A DNA stretch of 64,000 bases from Streptomyces sp. GS7 (lineage in GTDB: Bacteria; Actinomycetota; Actinomycetes; Streptomycetales; Streptomycetaceae). The DNA lies in contig NZ_CP047146.1 in assembly GCF_009834125.1 (NCBI RefSeq), positions 5,945,501-6,009,500 on the forward strand, in the 5' to 3' direction. The notes under the pieces are model-generated. The model did no database searches and was not told the DNA's origin. It saw nothing but the letters and a program-made list of their open reading frames with translations. Both the position numbers and the translations under genes were made by a program. Below, one piece after another: positions 1-8,420 of the stretch (the stretch's first letter is position 1; each line of letters starts with the position of its first letter).

Positions 1-2
1 CG

Positions 3-884
3 AACGGCGTCCACCCGCCCTTCGGCTGGACCCCGATCACCGACGCCCGTATCCGCGATCACGGATACAACGTCCTCAACACCGCGTTCCCCGTCATCCG
101 CTCGGACGGCACGGCGCTGTGGGAGGACGGAATGGACGCCACGGTCAAGGTGCCGACCCCGGCCGAGATGTGCCAGGCCAAGAGCGACGGCCTCACGCTC
201 CTGATGTCCATCGGCGGCGCCTCGGCCGGCATCGACCTCAACTCCACGGCCGTGGCCGACCGTTTCGTGGAGACCATCGTGCCGATCCTCAAGAAGTACA
301 ACTTCGACGGGATCGACATCGACATCGAAACCGGCCTCACCGGCAGCGGGAACATCAACCAGCCGTCCCCCTCCCAGACCAACCTCGTACGCATCATCGA
401 CGGCGTCCTCGCCCAGATGCCCCCGGGCTTCGGCCTGACGATGGCCCCCGAGACGGCCTATGTCACCGGCGGCAGCGTCACCTACGGATCGATCTGGGGC
501 GCGTACCTGCCCGTCATCAGGAAGTACGCGGACAACGGCCGCCTCTGGTGGCTGAACATGCAGTACTACAACGGCAGCATGTACGGCTGCTCGGGCGACT
601 CGTACCAGGCCGGCACGGTCGAGGGCTTCACCGCGCAGACGACCTGCCTCGACAAGGGCCTGACCGTCCAGGGCACCACGATCAGGGTCCCCTACGACCA
701 GCAGGTCCCAGGCATCCCCGCCCAACCAGGCGCCGGGGGCGGCTACATGACACCGGACCTGGTCACCCAGGCATGGAACACCTACAACAGTGGCTTGAAG
801 GGCCTGATGACCTGGTCCCTGAACTGGGACGGCTCCAAGAACTGGACCTTCGGCGACAACGTCAAAGCTCTGCAGGGGCGTTGA
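3..884 (+). CDS. Secreted-type chitinase, GH18 family (3' part only)
   Basis: The reading frame is already open at the first bases, so the N-terminus (signal peptide, any carbohydrate-binding module) lies before the window. The visible 293 residues cover most of a GH18 TIM barrel. The catalytic DxxDxDxE signature reads DGIDIDIE, whose last Glu is the proton donor that hydrolyses chitin by substrate-assisted catalysis. The upstream LLMSIGGAS strand and the late WWLNMQYYN and LMTWSLNWD strands fit the family's substrate cleft. The product is probably extracellular and degrades chitin to oligosaccharides. The stop is TGA at 882-884. No partner gene follows in the same direction. Confidence 0.93.
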   Translation, partial: NGVHPPFGWTPITDARIRDHGYNVLNTAFPVIRSDGTALWEDGMDATVKVPTPAEMCQAKSDGLTLLMSIGGASAGIDLNSTAVADRFVETIVPILKKYNFDGIDIDIETGLTGSGNINQPSPSQTNLVRIIDGVLAQMPPGFGLTMAPETAYVTGGSVTYGSIWGAYLPVIRKYADNGRLWWLNMQYYNGSMYGCSGDSYQAGTVEGFTAQTTCLDKGLTVQGTTIRVPYDQQVPGIPAQPGAGGGYMTPDLVTQAWNTYNSGLKGLMTWSLNWDGSKNWTFGDNVKALQGR

Positions 885-998
885 GGACCGGAGTTGAGGA
901 CTGCCGGCGTGGCCGACGCCCGTCGCCTGAGTGCGGCACCGCCGCAGCGCCCTGACGACTGCCTCAGGCAGGGCCGCCCTGCCATGCGAGCCACCTGG

Positions 999-1289
999 TC
1001 AGCGACCCGAATCCGGAACCTCGCGCGGGACGGACGCAGCCTGGTCTCCGGGCCGAGCCACCCAGCCGGCGGTGGCGGCCAGGGTACGCAGGACGGTCGC
1101 GCCGGCGAGCACGACCGAGGAGACCGGCCGTACCATCCATCGCGTCAGGTCGCCTCGCAGGTCGGGATCGAGCTCGACGGTCACCCGGATGTACCTGCTC
1201 TTCAGCCTGGCGACTTTGGTGGACCGGGGTGCCGAGACATCCTGCTCGCGCCGCAATGCGGCGCGGTAGCTGTCCTTGCGCTGGCTCAT
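999..1289 (-). CDS. Small ParA-coupled partner, possible ribbon-helix-helix partition protein
   Basis: This 96-residue basic protein starts in an ATGA overlap with the stop of the parA-like gene, so the two are translationally coupled. After a charged N-terminal tail comes RYIRVTVELDPDLRGDLTRW, which resembles the beta-strand and first helix of plasmid ribbon-helix-helix proteins. The following VLAGATVLRTLAA could be the second helix. In type Ib partition systems a small DNA-binding protein encoded after ParA binds the centromere site, and the position fits. The match is short and the C-terminus is not recognisable, so the function is inferred mainly from context. Confidence 0.6.
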   Translation of the reverse strand: MSQRKDSYRAALRREQDVSAPRSTKVARLKSRYIRVTVELDPDLRGDLTRWMVRPVSSVVLAGATVLRTLAATAGWVARPGDQAASVPREVPDSGR

Positions 1290-1921
1290 GCCTCGTCCTG
1301 ACGCTTCATCAGTTCCTCCGCGAAGTCCATGTACGCCGAACCCTTGGCCTGGACCGGGCTCCCGAAAGACTGGGCGTAGAGGTCGAGCCGCGCGATCTGG
1401 GTGTCCAGCACGTCGAAACCCCGCTCGGTGAGTGCCTCGCGGGCGTCCGCATCGGGCCCGGTGCGCGTGGCGTCGGGACGGTTGGTGCGATTGAGCAGGA
1501 CCGCCGAGCGAGCCGGCTCGGCACGCAGGGACTGCACGTCCGCCATCTCGCCACGGATGGGTGCCATCCGGTCCAGTTCGATGGGGGCGGGGGTCACGGG
1601 CACGATCCACTCGCCGGCGTACCTCATGATGCTGCGGGCGATGCGGGGATGGTCCTCCAGCTGGGGCGCGTCGAGCACGACGGCCTGCCGGTTGCCGAGG
1701 AAGTCGTTCACGCGACGGTGGACGTCCCCCACCGGCAGGGCGATCACCGGAAACGGAAAGCCACTGGCCAGCTCGCTCCAGCGCAGCGCGGAAGCGGCCG
1801 GGTCACCGTCGACCAGCAGCGGCGACATACCCGACTCATGAAGCGCGTGGGCCAGCCACACAGCACTCGTCGTCTTTCCGACGCCGGGCTTGAGGTTCAC
1901 AAACGCACAGCTCAACGGCAC
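1286..1921 (-). CDS. parA: ParA-family ATPase (plasmid-partition type)
   Basis: A Walker-type ATPase of about 211 residues. The deviant Walker A reads NLKPGVGKTT (signature Lys before GVGKT; the usual GG is PG). Walker A-prime is LLVDGDPAASALRW and Walker B is AVVLDAPQ. ParA ATPases move plasmid or chromosome cargo over the nucleoid with a DNA-binding partner, here the coupled gene on the 3' side. It is shorter than chromosomal ParA and lacks the N-terminal DNA-binding domain of type Ia, so it looks like type Ib from actinomycete plasmids. The GTG at 1921 puts the P-loop near the N-terminus; an in-frame start at 1966 is possible. No clear Shine-Dalgarno is seen. Confidence 0.82.
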   Translation of the reverse strand: MPLSCAFVNLKPGVGKTTSAVWLAHALHESGMSPLLVDGDPAASALRWSELASGFPFPVIALPVGDVHRRVNDFLGNRQAVVLDAPQLEDHPRIARSIMRYAGEWIVPVTPAPIELDRMAPIRGEMADVQSLRAEPARSAVLLNRTNRPDATRTGPDADAREALTERGFDVLDTQIARLDLYAQSFGSPVQAKGSAYMDFAEELMKRQDEA

Positions 1922-1966
1922 AAGAACTGACAATAACGGGCGCGATCGTCCAGTTTCGGTCGCCAC

Positions 1967-2269
1967 GAGGGCGTGGCTTCGTGGTTCACCCGCAAGCAGT
2001 GAGAAACGATCGGCTCACCCAGGAGACGGCGACCCGCAAGCCTGAAGGGCAACGCCCCCTCGAACGCGCGCTCGCTCCTCGCATCAGACGCCGGAACTCG
2101 GCGTGGCCGCACACGTGCGGGCGCTGGACCCGTCTCAGCCGATGAAGCCAACGATGCCGGGCAGCGGTCGAGCCCGCGTGACTCGCGGGTGACGCACTGA
2201 CCAGTTGAATCTGGCCTTCGTCATCAGAACGGCCTCGACTTCGCCCATAACCCTCGCGGTCAAAGCTCT
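1967..2269. other. Intergenic stretch with one hairpin
   Basis: No convincing coding sequence was found here. Apart from the hairpin at 2173-2189 the stretch shows nothing recognisable. Upstream promoter and partition-site sequences for the parA pair would be expected near 1922-2050, but no iterated centromere-like repeat is visible. Confidence 0.5.
2173..2189. terminator. Hairpin, candidate terminator
   Basis: CCCGCG and CGCGGG flank a 5-nt loop, giving a perfect 6-bp stem. It lies about 80 nt past the stop of the yjbQ-like gene on the minus strand. There is no clear T-run, as is common for actinomycete terminators. Confidence 0.4.
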
Positions 2270-2692
2270 TCAGCCCAGGAAGCTCAACCGCACCCGACGG
2301 TTGGCATTATCGATGTTGGTGTCCACCAGACACACCGACTGCCAGGTGCCAAGGGCGAGTTCGCCCCCGATCACCGGGAGCGTGGCATGCGGAGGCACGA
2401 GCGCGGGAAGGACGTGGTCACGACCGTGACCGGGACTGCCGTGCTTGTGTCGCCAACGGTCATCCGCCGGAAGCAGATCGTGGAGGGCGGACAACAGGTC
2501 TTCGTCACTGCCCGCTCCGGTCTCCAGGAGCGCCACGCCCATAGTGGCGTGAGGCGCGAAGACGTTCAGCAGTCCGTCCCGGCCCTGGGCGACGCCCCGC
2601 AAGAAGGACTCGCACTCTCGCGTCAGGTCGTAGACCGTCTCCTGTGACCCGGTCCTGACGTCGATCTCCCGTGTCGCGAAGCTTTCAGCCAT
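2270..2692 (-). CDS. YjbQ / UPF0047 family protein
   Basis: A 140-residue single-domain protein of normal length for UPF0047/YjbQ. Family hallmarks are GLLNVFAPHAT followed by GVALLE, the HGSPGHGRDH loop with clustered His that form the putative metal or active site, the PHATLPVIGGELALGTWQSV strand, and the end DTNIDNANRRVRLSF. Some members are annotated as secondary thiamine-phosphate synthase because they complement thiE mutants, but the natural reaction is not settled. It stands alone, with no thiamine genes nearby. GGAAGA lies 7 nt before the ATG. Confidence 0.88.
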   Translation of the reverse strand: MAESFATREIDVRTGSQETVYDLTRECESFLRGVAQGRDGLLNVFAPHATMGVALLETGAGSDEDLLSALHDLLPADDRWRHKHGSPGHGRDHVLPALVPPHATLPVIGGELALGTWQSVCLVDTNIDNANRRVRLSFLG

Positions 2693-3422
2693 GGGTTGAT
2701 CTTCCCAGAGCGGACCAGCACAACCTGATACCCACGCGGCTCCGCGGGGCCCCGCAGGTGCGCCGACACCACGGTCCTGACACCAGGAGCTGACGCCACC
2801 CAGTACGAATTCGTCGCACCTGCCATGCAGACAGCTTCACCGTCAATCCCCGCGAGAGTCGATGGCGCCGGCTCGGTCGTTCGTTGCCGCGCCCACCAGG
2901 GAGCCGCTGTTGTCCACGGCCGCCGTGGACACTTCCCTGGCCGCCCGGGACCGACGGAATCCCTTCGGGATCACGGACAGGACGGAAGTCAGGTCACGCC
3001 GTGCCCCTTGGCGCCGCTCTGGGAGTCCACGTGGAACCCGCTCCCGGACCAACCGGCCGTGTTCAGTGATGCCACGGGTCTCTCGTCCCGCTCACCGGCC
3101 ACCAAGGGCCACACTCAGTCGCTTACACCGGCATCGACCGGGACCCGCGACAAACACCCGCAGGGTCGAACAAGCTGCCTTTGTGGCCAATCCCCCTCGG
3201 CCAGCCCCCCGCCGGGGCTCTCTCATGCCCGTAAGCAACCCCTGAGCCCCGCGAGGGGGGCCGCATCGCCAACGGGAGCGCAGCTGAGGGTGTGTGCGAT
3301 TCACGCGAACGGACCAGCCTTTTGACGGCAACATCCGCCAAACGGGTACCTTTGTGTGAATGCGTAGCCCCTAGCGCGCCTTTCTGCAGGTGCCGCTGAA
3401 TTCCGCCAAGGAGGAACAAGCC
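2693..3422. other. Gap without a supported gene
   Basis: Both strands carry open frames, but their composition reads as scrambled basic or proline-rich sequence with no motif and no good ribosome binding site. The region is probably decayed accessory DNA. The last about 80 nt should hold the promoter and leader of the His-rich peptide gene. Confidence 0.5.
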
Positions 3423-3593
3423 ATGACGCGTCTTCGCCGAATAACGACCATCGCGGCGGCAAGTGCACTCCTCACCCTTGGGCTCATCGCGCCCGCCCAT
3501 GCGCAGCCCCTCAGGGACGACGGGCACCATCACCATCACCACCACGCCCACGACCACTGCCTCCCCATCATCGGCTGCCCCATCTCCCTCTAG
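3423..3593 (+). CDS. Small exported histidine-rich peptide
   Basis: A 56-residue precursor with a textbook signal peptide: basic MTRLRR, a hydrophobic core, and an APAHA cleavage site near residue 27. The predicted mature peptide is only about 29 residues. It has seven consecutive His followed by AHDH, so nine His within an 11-residue stretch, then two Cys in the tail CLPIIGCPISL. The His cluster should bind Zn, Ni or Cu, and the Cys pair could form a disulfide or bind metal. A perfect AAGGAGG lies 8 nt before the ATG, which argues for real translation. No family is recognised; metal binding is inferred from composition. Confidence 0.75.
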   Translation: MTRLRRITTIAAASALLTLGLIAPAHAQPLRDDGHHHHHHHAHDHCLPIIGCPISL

Positions 3594-4673
3594 AGCGATC
3601 GCGGAGAAGTAACCAGTTCGCAGGTGTCCCGCTCTGCGGCATTACGTCTGGCGGTTTTCATCTGCCGACCAGGCGCGACACGTCAGCGCCACAGGAGCGC
3701 AAACCACGCAGTAGATGAAGCTCGACACCAGCCCCGACGGCAGCGGGCACCTGATGTGCTGCCGGGCGTTTTCCTAGCGAACCGCGTTTTGTGGGGCCGA
3801 GAGGCGCACCAACAACCTGAAGGCCGAAACGCCGTGCATGATGTGCGGTGAGAGGCCGGGGACCAAGTCCTTCTCTTTCTGAACCGAGGAGGAGAAGGAA
3901 GGGAACGGGCCAGCCTGCCTACCTCCGACCCGCGCGGCGCCGCCAGATACGGCGAAGGGCCCGGACGGAACACTGTCCGTCCGGGCCCCTGCCCTTCGCT
4001 ACCGGCCGGTGCCGTCGCCCAGCGAACCCTCCGGCAGCCCAGGAATGGGAATCGCGGAATCACCAGGAACGTGATTGCGGCTAGGCACGCCGCCCCGCAA
4101 CGCCACCGACTCGTCATGGATTTCGCGGGCCCCGATCACCACGGCGCCACTTCGTCGCGTACGCGATGCGGGCCATGGACCCGAACGACCCATCGCACCA
4201 AGGGGACTCCAACAGGCGCTCCGCCCGCAGCGCCGACTCCACAGGGGGTCGAACCCGCGCTTCCCCTTCACGTGGCGCACCATGCCTGGTTCTGGGACCA
4301 CTCCGGGCCCGGCCCGGTTGGGCTGTAGCGTTGCTGGTTGTTCCAGTGGCGTCCGCTGAATCCCTCGCGGTGGCCCATTTCTCCGCGCGCTATGCGGATC
4401 ACATCGGCGTCCTCACCCAAGCCGCCCTCCTTGTTCTGCTGCCTGGAACGGTGCTGCTGGGACTACCCGGCAGGGCCGTTCGTACGGTTCATCGAGTCGA
4501 GTGAAAAGACCGAAGAAAACACTGCTCGGACGGGTGACGCCCCGACACTTTGATATGAGCGCAGCGGTTGGGGAATGCGGCAGTGCGTAGCGAGCGCCCG
4601 CGGACTGGGTGCTCCGGAGGTGCGAGCTTCGTACCTTCGCCGTTGAGCGCAACTGCCGGAAGGGATATGGATC
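3594..4673. other. Gap of about 1.1 kb with one strong hairpin and no supported gene
   Basis: No coding frame with a recognisable domain was found. A short hydrophobic stretch on the plus strand around 4270-4504 could be a membrane-protein remnant, but it lacks a ribosome binding site and a family match. The perfect hairpin at 3957-3988 is the only clear structure. The last about 100 nt should hold the promoter of the small exported protein that follows. Confidence 0.45.
3957..3988. terminator. Perfect 13-bp inverted repeat (orphan terminator-like hairpin)
   Basis: GGGCCCGGACGGA and its exact reverse complement are separated by 6 nt (3970-3975). It has the form of a strong factor-independent hairpin of the actinomycete type without a U-tract. 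No intact gene ends next to it, so it may mark the end of a gene that has since decayed. Confidence 0.6.
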
Positions 4674-4943
4674 GTGAAGATCTCAAAGGCCGCTGCGAGT
4701 GTCGCCGGAGTCGCGCTGGCTCTGGGAGCAGCGTCCCCGGCACTTGCCGCTCCCGCAGCCAGCGGTAACGACAAGCCGCTGCTGGACAGCAACACGGTCA
4801 GCAAGTCCACCGTGACGAAGCCCGGGGACATCGTCGACATCAAGGCGATCGTCAACGGGGTGGACAAGGTCGCCAAGAGCCTGGCTACGAAGAACGACCT
4901 CGCCTCCAAGACCAACGCCCTTGGCGGCGCCGCAACCCGCTGA
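4674..4943 (+). CDS. Small exported protein of unknown function
   Basis: An 89-residue precursor starting at GTG, with a GGAAGGG ribosome binding site about 10 nt upstream. The signal peptide is clear: MKISK, then an Ala/Val/Leu core and ASPALA cleavage near residue 26. The mature part, about 63 residues, is hydrophilic, rich in Asp/Lys/Asn/Ser and free of Cys. IVDIKAIVNGVDKVAKSLATKNDLASK looks amphipathic and helical. No known family is recognised. A strong terminator follows at once, so the gene is probably a monocistronic transcript. Confidence 0.7.
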   Translation: MKISKAAASVAGVALALGAASPALAAPAASGNDKPLLDSNTVSKSTVTKPGDIVDIKAIVNGVDKVAKSLATKNDLASKTNALGGAATR

Positions 4944-4959
4944 TCGTCGGCAGGTGAAC

Positions 4960-4990
4960 GTTTGGCGCCCCGCCGCCCGGGGCGCCAAAC
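4960..4990 (+). terminator. Factor-independent terminator hairpin
   Basis: A perfect 13-bp stem (GTTTGGCGCCCCG and its complement) with a 5-nt loop lies 17 nt after the stop of the small exported protein. This is a very strong stem and clearly serves that gene. Confidence 0.88.
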
Positions 4991-5084
4991 CCATTTCAGA
5001 ACCCGAAAAAATCGCCATGGCCTTGAGGACGCGACGCCTTACAGCCGCTGGACACAGGCGCACACAATGAACCTTTCTCGGTGA

Positions 5085-5661
5085 CGTTTCGGGACTCTTG
5101 GTGAACTTCCCGGGAGTGCAGGCTCGCTCACGCTCGGGCTGTTGGAGGTGGTCGTCTTCGGGCCCACATTCGCGCTCGGGGGCGGGATCGCGGTAGGGCT
5201 CATGGCCTGGTTTGAAGCTCCCATCGGCGTCGAATCCGCCCCCGGCCCCCGTGACCTGCTGAACACATGCCGTAAGACCGTGCTCATGCAGCTACTCATA
5301 TTCGGGTCGTTGTTCGGACTCTTGTCCAGGTTTGGGGGCTGGCTCACCGTCAAACTTCTGCACGGTTCCCTGTGGGGCATCCCGCTCGTATGGGGCCCCG
5401 TACTTGCCCTCGGGAACGGGGTTCCTCTGCGCGTTCGGGGCCGGGGCCGGAGCCGTGCTCAGTCTGACCGCTTGGGGTCAGTGGGTGGCCCTCGCGCACA
5501 TCTGGCTGCCGCTGACCGGACGGCTTCCATGGAGGGTGATGACGTTTCTGGAAGACGCCCACCAACGAGGTGTACTGCGCCAGACCGGCGGGGTCTACCA
5601 GTTCCGCCACACTCGACTCCGAGATCACCTCGCCCGTTCGTCAGGACTCCGCGATCGGTGA
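5085..5661 (+). pseudogene. C-terminal remnant of a NACHT-type membrane-anchored NTPase, frameshifted
   Basis: Two overlapping frames together resemble the C-terminus of large actinomycete NACHT-domain proteins. The first part, up to about 5405, encodes a glycine-rich membrane stretch (FGPTFALGGGIAVGLMAWFE, then LLIFGSLFGLLSRFGGWLTV). The second part, in a different frame from about 5405, encodes LPLTGRLPWRVMTFLEDAH, RGVLRQTGGVYQFRHTRL and DHLA, the typical ending of these proteins. A single-base indel near 5405 separates the halves. A stop at 5082-5084 and the lack of any upstream P-loop show that the NTPase domain is gone. The family assignment rests on remembered C-terminal motifs. Confidence 0.65.
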
Positions 5662-5841
5662 GGCGCCGGTTCGGAAGAGACTGTCGGCGGAGGAGCGAAA
5701 GCGACCAACCGCCGGACCGGGACGCGCAGTTCCGGTGCATCACACCCGGGGCCGGGCCGGGGACGGACAGGCGCGACCCGGCAGCCCGGCCCTCGTCCGA
5801 CGTGAGGTCGGCCGAGGGCCTGGCTGGGAGGCGGTGCGGGA

Positions 5842-6615
5842 CTACGAGTTGGGCGCGTACCAGAAGATCCCGTTCTGGCCGTCCTTGGTCAGGGTGTCGA
5901 ATACGATGCCGCCTTCCCGCAAGTAACGCGGGTGCTGGGAAAGGAAACCGGGAACCGAGAACAGCGAAGTCGCGTCGCACGCAAGGTCGCTGTGGATGCA
6001 GTAGCGCGCGACGGGGATGCCCGCGAAGTCGGCTGGTCCCGGCCCGGTCGACGTGAAACCGAACGCACTCCAGCCCCGGGGCACCCGGCTCCAGATCCCG
6101 GTGTCCGGCTGCCGCGGATCGGCGTAGAGCTTGCCCTCCACCTGCGACCTCGGGATGTCGGTCCGGTTCTCGGCGATCGCCTGCAGGACCTGGTCGGCTG
6201 CCTGCGCCCCCTGCGAGTAGCCGACGATCGTGTAGCGCGCGTCCGGATCGGCCTTATGGACCGACTCGACCTTGGCCAGCAAGTTGTCGTAGCCCTGACG
6301 TTCACTGTCGTCGTAGCTCAGAGCACCGATGCCCGGGATGGCACTGTTGCCGGCCTGCCATGGTCCTGCGCTGGCCGCGTAGCAGACCGGGACGATCACG
6401 TTGTCCCGGTTCCCGGCGAGTGCCTGGTTGGCGAAACCGTAGCTGTGCGTGCACGTCGGGACCGGCTCCGAGCCGCCGGTGCCGCCAATCTCTATGTAGT
6501 AGTGCTTCCCTGAGTCGGCGTGAGCCACGGCGGGCGGCAGCCCGCCCGTCAGCGCCAGTAATGCCGCGCAGGCTGCAGCCCGCGCTGTGGACCTGCGAAG
6601 ACGTGCGGAAAACAT
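5842..6615 (-). CDS. Secreted PE-PPE / cutinase-like alpha/beta hydrolase
   Basis: A 257-residue precursor with a signal peptide (basic start, cleavage after AVAHA near residue 33). The nucleophile elbow is GYSQGAQ with Ser134, typical of the PE-PPE domain and cutinase-like serine esterases. The early IEIGGTGG supplies the oxyanion-loop glycines. Asp and His candidates lie near DLACDATS and SQHPRYL. It should act outside the cell on ester substrates such as lipids or acylated sugars; the true substrate is unknown. The ribosome binding site GGAGAGG precedes the ATG at 6615. It is an isolated gene in a decayed region. Confidence 0.8.
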   Translation of the reverse strand: MFSARLRRSTARAAACAALLALTGGLPPAVAHADSGKHYYIEIGGTGGSEPVPTCTHSYGFANQALAGNRDNVIVPVCYAASAGPWQAGNSAIPGIGALSYDDSERQGYDNLLAKVESVHKADPDARYTIVGYSQGAQAADQVLQAIAENRTDIPRSQVEGKLYADPRQPDTGIWSRVPRGWSAFGFTSTGPGPADFAGIPVARYCIHSDLACDATSLFSVPGFLSQHPRYLREGGIVFDTLTKDGQNGIFWYAPNS

Positions 6616-7804
6616 CGTTTCTCTTCCTCTCCTGCTGACGCTCCGTCACCCGGCACTGCGAAGGCCCCACGCGGTGGGGTTGTCGGTGCCGGACACGCTG
6701 TGGTGTTCCGTTGGTGTTGGATCCCTACGACTTCGGCCACCGGGTACTCCGGGCTGGGGGATTGACCGGCAGATCTATCAGGGCAGGGCTCCCCAGCCGT
6801 CTGCTCGACGGGGCGCTGCTCCCCCAGCCCTGGCCGCGGCCTGGCGGTCGGTGCCTGCTCCGCGCGGGTCGCCTAGCGGCGCACGGTGGTTGCGAACAGA
6901 ATGAAGCCGCCCTGAGCGCGGTGCGGACGCAAGCGCGCCTGATCGCCCAACGGCCCCGCAGCACGTTGTGTTGCCGTTGCCTCTCGGCCGGGAACCAGGC
7001 GAGGGCGGAGAGGTGGTGAACAGGTGGGCGTTGACAGGACCGCCTCGGCCCGCGGGCGGAGGACCGGCACCCGCCAGGTCACGCAAAGGCCCGATCAACT
7101 TCCTTATGAGCACGGTGCGTTCGCCCCAATCGCGGGCGACGAACTCATCCCCTGGCACGGTTCTGTCGCGACGCGGCAGGCGTGCGGCCAGAACGCCCGA
7201 CTCCAGCACGGCCCCCACACCCACCCACTGCCCATGGTGGACAACCCGCCCTACCCCAGGTAGGCGTAACCCCGCTCGCGACCTTCTCGTGCGACCGCTC
7301 TCATCCACACGCCCCCCATGCCATGACGAATCACCGCGAACAACCAGTATCACCGCGCGGCCCATCGGCATCCACACATCCATGTGCAGTTCGTGCCAAG
7401 AACGTGTACGCAAACCACGAACCACGTCGGATCCAGCCACCGGTCCCCGACGCGGCGTCAGGTCGAGGCCGAGATGACGCAGGACGCGGCATCACGAAGC
7501 GCCACGACAGGTTACCGGGAAAGGTTCAATGGGGGTCCTTCTTGGCTCGGGCTTGGAGAAGGGGCGCCGATCTCCCGGTCCCAGGAATCGTCGGGCGGGG
7601 CCGGGGAATCGTCGGGGCGTTGCCGGCCTGCGCGTCCACCAAGGTTGGCCCCTCGGGCTCATGACGCCGCCGGCGCTGATCACTGCCCTTCGGGGCAGAC
7701 CCCAGCACGGTCCACCCCAACTGAGCGAGATGACGGAACTTCGCGTGCTGGCCCGGACGAGTGGTCTCTCAGCACTCCGGGAAACCCCAGTCGTTCCAGT
7801 TGAC
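6616..7804. other. Gap of about 1.2 kb without a supported gene
   Basis: Several open frames exist on both strands, but none shows a family motif, signal peptide plus ribosome binding site, or convincing composition. The promoter region of the esterase is near 6616-6760. The remainder looks like decayed DNA. Confidence 0.45.
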
Positions 7805-8188
7805 ATGACCATTCGTAACTCAATGACTGCGCTTGTGGTCAGCGCGGTCGCCGTCGGTGCCGGAGTTGTCGCAGCCAGCCCCGCCGAGGCAGGCGGCATC
7901 ATCGGGGCCCTCTCCCCGGCCTTCAACCACGCATGCGCCAACGCACACACAGCCACGCGTGCGACGGGCCACACATCCCATGGCACCGGAACGCTCGGAG
8001 GGAGCCGCGCCGCCACGCCCGTCGTCAACGCTCGTAAACGGTGCGGTGGAGCGGATGTTGCCCTGACGGAAAAGCGCCGTTTGGCCACAAGGGGCAAACG
8101 CGTCAATCCATGCCTCCTCGTGACTGCCGTTCAGTGCACGACCCGTGAGATGGGATCCCTCTCGGGCGATCTGTTCCTGACGTCCTGA
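7805..8188 (+). CDS. Putative small exported protein, possibly decayed
   Basis: The translation begins with a plausible signal peptide (SMTALVVSAVAVGAGVV, cleavage near AEA) followed by GGIIGALSPAFNHACANAH and TGHTSHGTGTLGG. This layout, with one Cys in a short Asn/His/Ala segment, a Gly/Thr linker and a later CGGAD, resembles small Cys-containing secreted proteins of streptomycetes. There is no ribosome binding site before the ATG at 7805 or the one at 7823. The last 40 residues look unrelated to a secreted protein. It may be a degenerate copy with a frameshift near 8050. Confidence 0.35.
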   Translation: MTIRNSMTALVVSAVAVGAGVVAASPAEAGGIIGALSPAFNHACANAHTATRATGHTSHGTGTLGGSRAATPVVNARKRCGGADVALTEKRRLATRGKRVNPCLLVTAVQCTTREMGSLSGDLFLTS

Positions 8189-8420
8189 CGACCTGGCGTC
8201 ACGGGCAAAGTTGGTGACTTGCTCTCGAAGCCCCGTGCGTCTCGAAGACGGCGGCAGCGGCCGCCACGGCCTCCGCATGGACAGCCTCCCCCGCCGAGCC
8301 GCCGCGCCTTGGGTGGAGGCGGGAGGGGTGTTCGCCACTCTGGTCAATGCTGTGGCAACAAAGGTCCAGCAGCCGAGATGAGGTTTGACCCCGTTCGGGG
8401 GCGGCGCTACGTTCGGGGGC

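Noticed and set aside
2825..3325. 166-codon plus-strand frame as a gene
   Set aside because: No ribosome binding site, no domain, and a competing frame of similar quality on each strand.
3520..3560. His7 run considered as a cloning-vector tag
   Set aside because: It lies inside a natural signal-peptide gene with a native ribosome binding site and no vector sequence around it.
4225..4290. T-arm-like sequence (GGGGTCGAACCC) suggesting a tRNA or attachment site
   Set aside because: No acceptor, D or anticodon arm can be folded around it on either strand, and no repeat copy was seen in the window.
5380..5430. Programmed frameshift in the NACHT-like gene
   Set aside because: No slippery site was found, and the upstream NTPase part is missing with an in-frame stop at 5082, so a mutation in a dead gene is simpler.
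6778..7440. 220-codon minus-strand frame
   Set aside because: No recognisable motif or ribosome binding site, and Arg/Gly/Ala-biased composition as expected for a random frame in high-GC DNA.
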